DNA from: Ridgeia piscesae | Lineage: Eukaryota > Annelida > Polychaeta > Sabellida > Siboglinidae | Direction of reading: 5' to 3' | Length of the DNA stretch: 64,000 nucleotides | Assembly (NCBI GenBank): GCA_025642075.2 | Contig: JAODUO010000191.1 | Location: 131,001-195,000, forward strand | Shown: piece after piece, positions 58,168 through 64,000 of the stretch | Layout of the letters: every line of letters starts with the position of its first letter | How positions within the stretch are numbered: position 1 is the first letter of the stretch | Translations under genes and position numbers: made by a program | The notes under the pieces: model-generated | What the model was told of the DNA's origin: nothing | What the model saw: only the letters and a program-made list of their open reading frames with translations | Database searches by the model: none

Positions 58168-58379
58168 CACTGGGCGCTGTGTACTCCGGCACTGGTAGCA
58201 CCTGTTGCCGTCATACGCCCACACGCCCACACGCCCACACGCCCACACGCCCACACACCCATCCTCCCGCACGCCGGCCCTTCCCACAGGCCTGGACGGT
58301 TACAATGTTGTGGCTTTATCGGGGCTCGTGCGACATCTTGGCGGCGGAGTGACTGGTGCGGTCGGCATTACCTGTCAAC

Positions 58380-58560
58380 GATACCAATCAAGTAATAGCG
58401 GAATTAAACACGGCCTGGCCAGAATTCATATCAGATCTAAATAAGATTGCTAGAAAATGCGCCGGATAATGAATGTTCCGAAACTATTCATCCGCATTCG
58501 CGACCCGCATCAGCCTAGTCTCTGTGTCTTCATCGATCATCACTTCACAATGCAGATATT
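58380..58560 (+). repeat. Local duplication, copy B
   Basis: Diverged direct copy of 57270-57445, located about 1.1 kb downstream, again upstream of a (GCAC)n array (58625-58715). Confidence 0.7.
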
Positions 58561-58621
58561 AATCAGAATGAACGACCTGCGCAACTAAACCAGGACTAGT
58601 AAAACTATGAAAATAATCTCC

Positions 58622-58634
58622 GGACACGCACACA

Positions 58635-58686
<52 letters not shown>

Positions 58687-58716
58687 CACACGCACACACG
58701 CACGCACGCACGCATG
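58622..58716. repeat. (GCAC)n microsatellite
   Basis: About 90 bp of GCAC with a short ACAC interruption. Confidence 0.95.
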
Positions 58717-58903
58717 TATGGGTACAGATACGCACTCAAGCACACCTCATAAACACTCAAAAACCTCCTAAAACTCTCCGTTTTCGTTTTCTCTCTCACG
58801 TCACCTGGCCTAAGCAGGTTTTTTCTCTTTGTTGTCCATTTCCTTATAGAAATCGTGACGTCATGCCGTGCAGGAAGGGCCGTTAGTTTTAGTGACAGTA
58901 GCC

Positions 58904-58982
58904 AGGCACTTTGTTGAAAGCTTTCTGACAATCTAAGTAGATTATATCCACCGGTGACCCATCATCTATCCATGTAGGTTTT
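58904..58982 (-). pseudogene. LINE reverse-transcriptase fragment (motif A region), minus strand
   Basis: Reads TWIDDGSPVDIIYLDCQKAF followed by NKVP without interruption. It matches the motif A region of CR1/jockey-type reverse transcriptase. The first catalytic Asp (YLD) is kept and the second Asp is Asn. Same family as 38690-38890. Flanking sequence is not readable as RT. Confidence 0.7.
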
Positions 58983-59075
58983 TTAATATGAAAGATTGAT
59001 TATACTTGACCTAAATGTTTGCAACCAGTATTGAGGTGGATTTATTCAGTTTAATGCATATTTCTATAATGATAC

Positions 59076-59079
<4 letters not shown>

Positions 59080-59138
<59 letters not shown>
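59080..59138. repeat. (TA)n microsatellite
   Basis: About 58 bp of TA repeat. Confidence 0.95.
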
Positions 59139-59146
<8 letters not shown>

Positions 59147-59399
59147 TTCGTTAAAAGTGATCATAACAATGATTTGGTAAATAATGAATCTTCTATGGAT
59201 TTTATTTCATCCGTTATGAAATATAAAGAATGCCAACACAATCGTGTTCGATTATTAGTACCTTTCAGCATCTTTCGGAAAGCGGGAAAAACACTTATCG
59301 GACATTTGCTTTAAGAAATGTTGAATAATTCGGTGCTCTCCATCCTGTCGAGCTGTTGTGTATCGGTGACATCGGATAGTTCTCCTAGATCGCCGCCGT

Positions 59400-59610
59400 A
59401 CGGCGCTGCTGCATGACGGCTACACAAAACACAGCGCAGTGGTGCCTCTTTCCGTCTGTTCTTTTTGGTCAAATGCTTTCCTAAAGTCGTTCAGTACGAG
59501 GTAGTTTTCTTGTTGGCATTGGTGGTTTTTCGCATCGAACACGCAAGGAGAAGACTTACTTTGTTGAGCTCCGTCTCTCGTGAAAGATCGCGGCTAACAT
59601 CGTTTATGTG
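59400..59610 (-). pseudogene. Possible reverse-transcriptase remnant, minus strand
   Basis: On the minus strand near 59500-59470 the sequence reads YLVLNDFRKAFDQ, which resembles RT motif A (LxDFxKAFDx). The rest of the frame is not convincingly RT-like, so this is a weak call. Confidence 0.3.
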
Positions 59611-60296
59611 ACTGATTACGCTCGTTGTGCCGTAATGTATGTCGACCAATTTAATATTTTTCTGTTTTATTATTTATTATTAAAGCATGTGTCGTGTCCA
59701 ATAAGCAGTCCATTCTCATATTTCATCTTCTGACCACTCCATCACTCACCACATCTCCTTCGTCCGCTGTCAATTACGCCACATGGTCACTGCCGGCTGA
59801 TGACCACGTTCTCGCTATCTGACCCGTGTTTGATTCGCCACCCATACTGTTTCAGTGGATTTCCTAACTAGCAACCTTGTTGCCCCAAAGTATCTCATCA
59901 CGTCCGGGTAGATTCTTGAATAGGTCACGTGTCCGTGTCTTCTCTCTCACGCCTGTTATGTCCTTCTAAACGGTTCATAGCTGACACCTCTCAGTCGACA
60001 TCTCCTGCGTCTTGATTTGCTCCTGGTTCGGTGACGCCTATTATAAGCAGGTTAATGTCTGTGGTCACACTCTGTCTCGCATCTTTCTTCTTTACTACTC
60101 TCCGGACGTTTACGCAAGTATATTTTTGTACATTTTTAATGCGTGACGACGTCTAGACATTTGTCACGTCGTAGTCTCCTGAATGGAGTGTAGCGTCCAT
60201 GATTCACCGCCCTACACAAGTGTACTCAGCATGCAGCGGTTGGACACTGTCGGTCTGGGGAATCGACTCGACTCAGTTCACACGCAGCGTCTACAG
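59611..60296. other. Intergenic, nothing recognised
   Basis: Unique sequence with no ORF over about 70 codons outside the following repeat. Confidence 0.45.
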
Positions 60297-60765
60297 AACA
60301 TACCCGAAAGCTCACGGAAGGACCGAGTCCCTAACACAGAACATCCCCGGAACATCCCGGAAGGATCGAGTTCCTAACGTAGAACAACTCCGGAACCTCC
60401 TGGAAGGACCAAGTCCCTAACACAGAACATCCCCGGAACTTCCCGGAAAGACCGAGTCCTTCACATAGATCGTCCCCGGGACCTCCCGGAAGGACTCAAT
60501 CCCTAACATAGAACATCCCCGGAACCCCCCAGAAGGACCGTGTCCCTAACATAGAACATCCCCGAGACTTCCCGGAAGGACCGAGTCCTTTACACAGAAC
60601 CTCCCCGGAACCTCCCGGAAGGACCGAGTCCTTTACACAGAACATCCCCGGAACCTCCCGGAAGGACCGAGTCCCTAACACAGAACATCCCCGGAACCTC
60701 CCGGAAGGACCGAGTCCCTAACATAGAACATCCCCGAGACTTCCCGGAAGAACCAAGTCCCTAAA
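60297..60765. repeat. Minisatellite, 43-bp unit, about 11 copies
   Basis: The unit is GGACCGAGTCCCTAACACAG followed by AACATCCCCGGAACCTCCCG and GAA. Units vary at CTAACA/CTTACA/TTTACA and CCTCCC/CTTCCC. Confidence 0.95.
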
Positions 60766-61640
60766 ACAGGGCGTGAAAGTGACGTCTGCCAGAATACGGG
60801 AAAAAATTGCATTATGCCACATACGCAAACCTGTCCTTTTGCATCACAAACATCAATCGTTTTCCTTTCAAAACAATTTGAATCCGTGCGGCATTAATTC
60901 AATCAATATCATAATTGTACCGTGGCATTTGAGAGAAACGCAGGCAGCTAGCGTCATATGGCGGCAGTAAATAATAACCTTGGCACGCAGCTTCGAAATG
61001 TTTTATTTTATGGGGTTCTGTTCACTGCGCTTCCAAGCCTAAATATAGCGACTTAACAGCAAAAACTTGCAAGTTTATGATATTGTCCTGTGAATTTATT
61101 GCACCAACACAATTAGTGTGTTGTACTAAACGTGATGGTCTTTCAGTTAATGACGCTTTGACGCGCATATCCGTCAAAACTTTGTCGGGTGATATTTTAA
61201 TAATTAATAATATGATAGCTATAGAACCTTTACTGTGCCAGAGGGACTTGTTTGTCCGTGTCGACGTGGCGAAGGTCCTTAGTAAGTGGCGACACAGAGG
61301 AGATATTTCTGAAAGTGATAACGATAAAGAAATACAAAACAAATCCATCCTACTGGGAAAGGTTAACCATAGCTTGAGAAGTCGACGGACGATAGTGAAC
61401 TGACGTCATATCGGACATTCGGTAGCTGCTACTTGCTAGCATCCGAAAGATGTTTCATGTAACGATGACGGCAGATGGGAGTGGAAATATGTTATTCGTT
61501 TAGTAACATATAAACCCTGTATGTGGATGCTTTGATAGTTGAGTTGTCGCCAGAAGGGCTGGAGGACAGTTGTGCAAGCCTCGAGCGACAGGGCAAACGA
61601 AACGACTCGACCAGGAGGTCAACATTACCACACATTCAGG
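60766..61640. other. Intergenic, one unassigned 108-codon ORF
   Basis: The ORF at 61077-61403 (+) starts MILSCEFIAPTQLVCC and ends RRTIVN. It has no domain I can name, and the opposite strand is equally open over 61022-61348, so coding is doubtful. Confidence 0.3.
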
Positions 61641-61654
61641 CGCACGATAAACAC

Positions 61655-61855
61655 GCACGCACGCACACACACACACATACACACACACGCACACACGCAC
61701 GCACGCACGCATGCATGCACGCACACACACACACCACGTCCACACACACGCGCACCCCTTCCACAAACTCATGCACCCCCCTCCACACACGCGCGCGCAC
61801 GCACGCATACCACACACGCACCTACACAAGCACATGCACACACGCTTTTTAGTAG
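61655..61855. repeat. (ACGC)n/(AC)n compound microsatellite
   Basis: Mixed AC and GCAC repeats with interruptions; similar in type to 57480-57876. Confidence 0.9.
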
Positions 61856-61907
61856 AATACAAAACACATGTATCTGTCTTTGTGGTCGTCGTGGTGCTGC
61901 TGCAAGA

Positions 61908-61956
61908 TGTCACATATGTGACAAGATGTCACATATGTGACAAGATGTCACATATG
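61908..61956. repeat. Tandem perfect palindrome, 19-bp period
   Basis: TGTCACATATGTGACA (a perfect 16-bp palindrome) at 61908-61923 and 61927-61942, with a partial third copy at 61946-61956; spacer AGA. Confidence 0.9.
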
Positions 61957-62999
61957 CTGTCCTATTTCGTTTGTGTCCTTTTTCAAAGAAAGGAAACAAC
62001 GAGCATGAAGGAGATGTGTGGCTAATCATAAGCGCTTGATCTTGGGCGTGATTAGTGTCGGATTAAGAGGTTACTCCAATCAGACACGACAACATTACAT
62101 AGTTGTCTAATGCAAGACAGCTTGTTTGAAAACTGACCAGTCATCAAATATATCAGGTGATGAGCAAATGTTGCTGTGGACGGCGTAGAGATCTCGTCTC
62201 CGCCGGACTGACCACATCAACGTTGTCATGTTACGTCGTGGACATTGTTAGGGTCAGTCGCCAGGTCTGATGAGCTTCAAACTACTCTGTCCTCGGTGTC
62301 GTCGGGTAACAACGGGGCATAGCGTAGATCTCTGGGCCGCCGAATGCACGTCAGTCGACGTTATCAGGCCATGCAACATGTTCTGTTATGAGCATAGTGA
62401 AAATCGGACGGCCGTGAAATGCATCACAGGCTACGTTATCATGCAGGCCGCGTCGCACGTGTAGTCATGGGCGGAGTGTGACCTGCACGGCCGTGGACAG
62501 TACACCTTGCCCCTGTCACTGTCAGGTAGAGACGAGCGACGTCACGAGCGGTGTGACGGGCGGTACCAGTCGGCGACTGTGTCGTGACTGCACACAGACG
62601 CGGCCCCGTGTCGTTGATGTTTGTTTCAAGTGCAATCCGTGCGTGTAATGAGCATAGTTATAGTCGTACAAACGTTGCCGTGCCGCTGCACCTAACAACC
62701 GGCCCTGGTCGGCGCGTCACTTTCCCGCACCTCGCGGTACCCAACAAAGCTAGATTAGCCCTCGTCTCAGACATGCTTCTGTGCCCGCCTATAATTATTT
62801 TTGCCGCGATCCGCTGCCACTCGCGCAGCGCCATCCGCCAATCGTTACTGATGGCAAAAACAATTACGGGCATGAGGCACGCCGATCGTGATCGAGTAGT
62901 CATTCACATCGATATCTTCAACAGGTCACGCCGTGTCGTCATTACCGCACACTGCCGCGAGCTGACGGCTGCTGGCCAAGGGCAGACGCGGCGCTGGTG
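61957..62999. other. Intergenic, CpG-richer, nothing recognised
   Basis: A 138-codon ORF (62584-63000, +) has no recognisable domain, and the opposite strand is also open. CpG content is higher than in most of the window. No splice-supported gene model could be built. Confidence 0.35.
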
Positions 63000-63215
63000 A
63001 CGGAACATCTTCGACTGGTGCAACATCGTTGTCAGGTGGAACATCGTCGTCTGCCAGAACGTCTTCATCTGGTGGAACATAATCTTCGTCTGGCGAATCA
63101 ACTTCGGTTACGGAACATCGTCGTCTGACGGAACTTCCTCGCCTGGTTACGGAACATCTTCGTCTCTATCGGAACATCTTCGGTTACGGAACATATTCGT
63201 CTGAAGGAACATTTT
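63000..63215. repeat. Degenerate tandem repeat of GGAACATCTTCGTCTG type
   Basis: About ten diverged copies of a 19- to 25-bp unit, GGAACATCNTCGTCTG plus a variable spacer. It starts inside the preceding ORF end. Confidence 0.75.
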
Positions 63216-63613
63216 CCTCTCGACAAAAGGTGGGTCAGTCGTCTGTCACACGGCAGACTTTTGTTCACTTCCTCGAATGATTCGGTTTTGTATTTGTGAC
63301 AATATTTCAGCTGGTTTGCTTTTTAATGTTGTTTGTTTGTTTTGTTCGCATCAAAATCAACCAAAGCGACTTCTGACAAGTATATACCGTGCAGAAGTGT
63401 AGGTATCATACTATTGGTAAGTCCAAGTGTAAACTTATCTATTTACTTCGGTCTAACTAAATTTAGAGCACGCTGTAGCGATACTCCGCAAGTGACGTTT
63501 CGTACATTAACGTGCCCAGGTAATGCGTCATGGTACTACTGCATATATCATAAACAAAACTGGCTTCGCGGAATGACTGCTAATACGTACCTCATCAATA
63601 CCTATTCAAGATG

Positions 63614-63694
63614 ATTCGTACATAAATTATTCGTTCAAGGGGCGATTCGCATTTGGCGCGAACCGCCCCTTGAACGAATAATTTATGCACGAAT
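63614..63694. other. Long hairpin, 31-bp arms, 19-nt loop
   Basis: The left arm ATTCGTACATAAATTATTCG plus TTCAAGGGGCG and the right arm CGCCCCTTGAACGAATAATT plus TATGCACGAAT are inverted copies with one mismatch in 31 bp. The loop is ATTCGCATTTGGCGCGAAC. It is probably the collapsed ends of a MITE or a solitary fold-back element. Confidence 0.85.
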
Positions 63695-63887
63695 ATAGTC
63701 ATAGACAGGTTCTCGTAAACTAATTGAGAAGAGATGTTGTCAAAGTATTAATCCCAGGTCGAGTTTCTGTGCATGTCAATCGTACCGATTTCGTCATAAG
63801 ACATCGGCGGTCATCGGAATGGCCGTCAACAGACCGCGTGTGTCTGATTGTCTCTGTAGATAGTGGTCAGTGATATTTGTGTCGTCA

Positions 63888-63953
63888 GTTGCGGGGGGCA
63901 GTTGCGGGGGGGGTGGGCAGTTGCGGGGGGCAGTTGCGGGGGGCAGTTGTAAT
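63888..63953. repeat. G-rich tandem repeat CAGTTGCGGGGGG
   Basis: Four to five copies of CAGTTGCGGGGGG with G runs of six or more on the + strand, enough for intramolecular G-quadruplex formation. Confidence 0.85.
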
Positions 63954-64000
63954 ACATCAGCGCTCCTTCAACAAGAGGAAGATATTTGTAATCTTGGAAT

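Noticed and set aside
57445..58395. 316-codon ORF with Ser-Gln-Ser-Val repeats
   Set aside because: Spans AC/ACGC and AGTC microsatellites; open in three frames.
61077..61403. 108-codon ORF as a possible gene
   Set aside because: No recognisable domain, no start or splice context that stands out, and the antisense strand is equally open.
62584..63000. 138-codon ORF as a possible gene
   Set aside because: No recognisable domain; an overlapping antisense ORF and the repeat beginning at its end argue for chance in GC-richer DNA.

Overview
This window is nuclear DNA of an animal, most likely a marine invertebrate. A mollusc, annelid or amphioxus would all fit, and the sequence does not settle which. 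The evidence is one spliced gene with GT-AG introns, several families of non-LTR retrotransposon, MITEs, and a very heavy load of minisatellites and microsatellites. Tandem repeats alone cover roughly a quarter of the 64 kb. No prokaryotic operons, CRISPR arrays or rRNA genes are visible.

The one confident host gene is a POU-class-2 (Oct-1/Oct-2, Pdm/nubbin-type) transcription factor on the + strand at about 7427-15481. I could assemble eight coding exons whose reading phases all agree, giving about 645 residues. They run from a short Met-Ala exon through Gln/Pro/Thr-rich activation exons (including a polyglutamine-rich exon) to the POU-specific domain, split by a phase-1 intron, and a full POU homeodomain in the last exon. 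A poly(A) signal follows at 15762. The Gln-rich exon ends at a tandemly repeated splice donor with two usable in-frame sites 57 nt apart. A MITE and a minisatellite sit in its introns.

Layout: 1-2950 is upstream sequence with no gene I recognise. 2953-7021 is a decayed, near full-length non-LTR element (endonuclease plus reverse transcriptase) flanked on both sides by (ATGT)n and by a truncated second 3' end. 7427-15481 is the POU2 gene. 15800-25700 holds transposon remnants, hAT-like repeats, fold-back structures and a MITE. 25680-36460 is a minisatellite domain with units of 49, 37, 51 and 31 bp, with two MITEs inside it. 37900-44200 holds microsatellites, three LINE fragments (one with a perfect 12-bp target-site duplication) and a DNA transposon with a degraded pogo/Tigger-like transposase. 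45670-50600 is a second minisatellite domain (46-bp and 28-bp units, then (GTCC)n). 50600-64000 is more minisatellites, long GT/GTGCGT/GATGGC/AGTC arrays, a CR1/L2-like LINE 3' end, a local duplication, and largely featureless sequence with a strong hairpin near 63650.

No set of genes here works as a pathway. The window is one transcription-factor locus followed by about 48 kb of gene-poor, repeat-dominated DNA. That DNA could hold distal regulatory elements, but I can only point to weak candidates.
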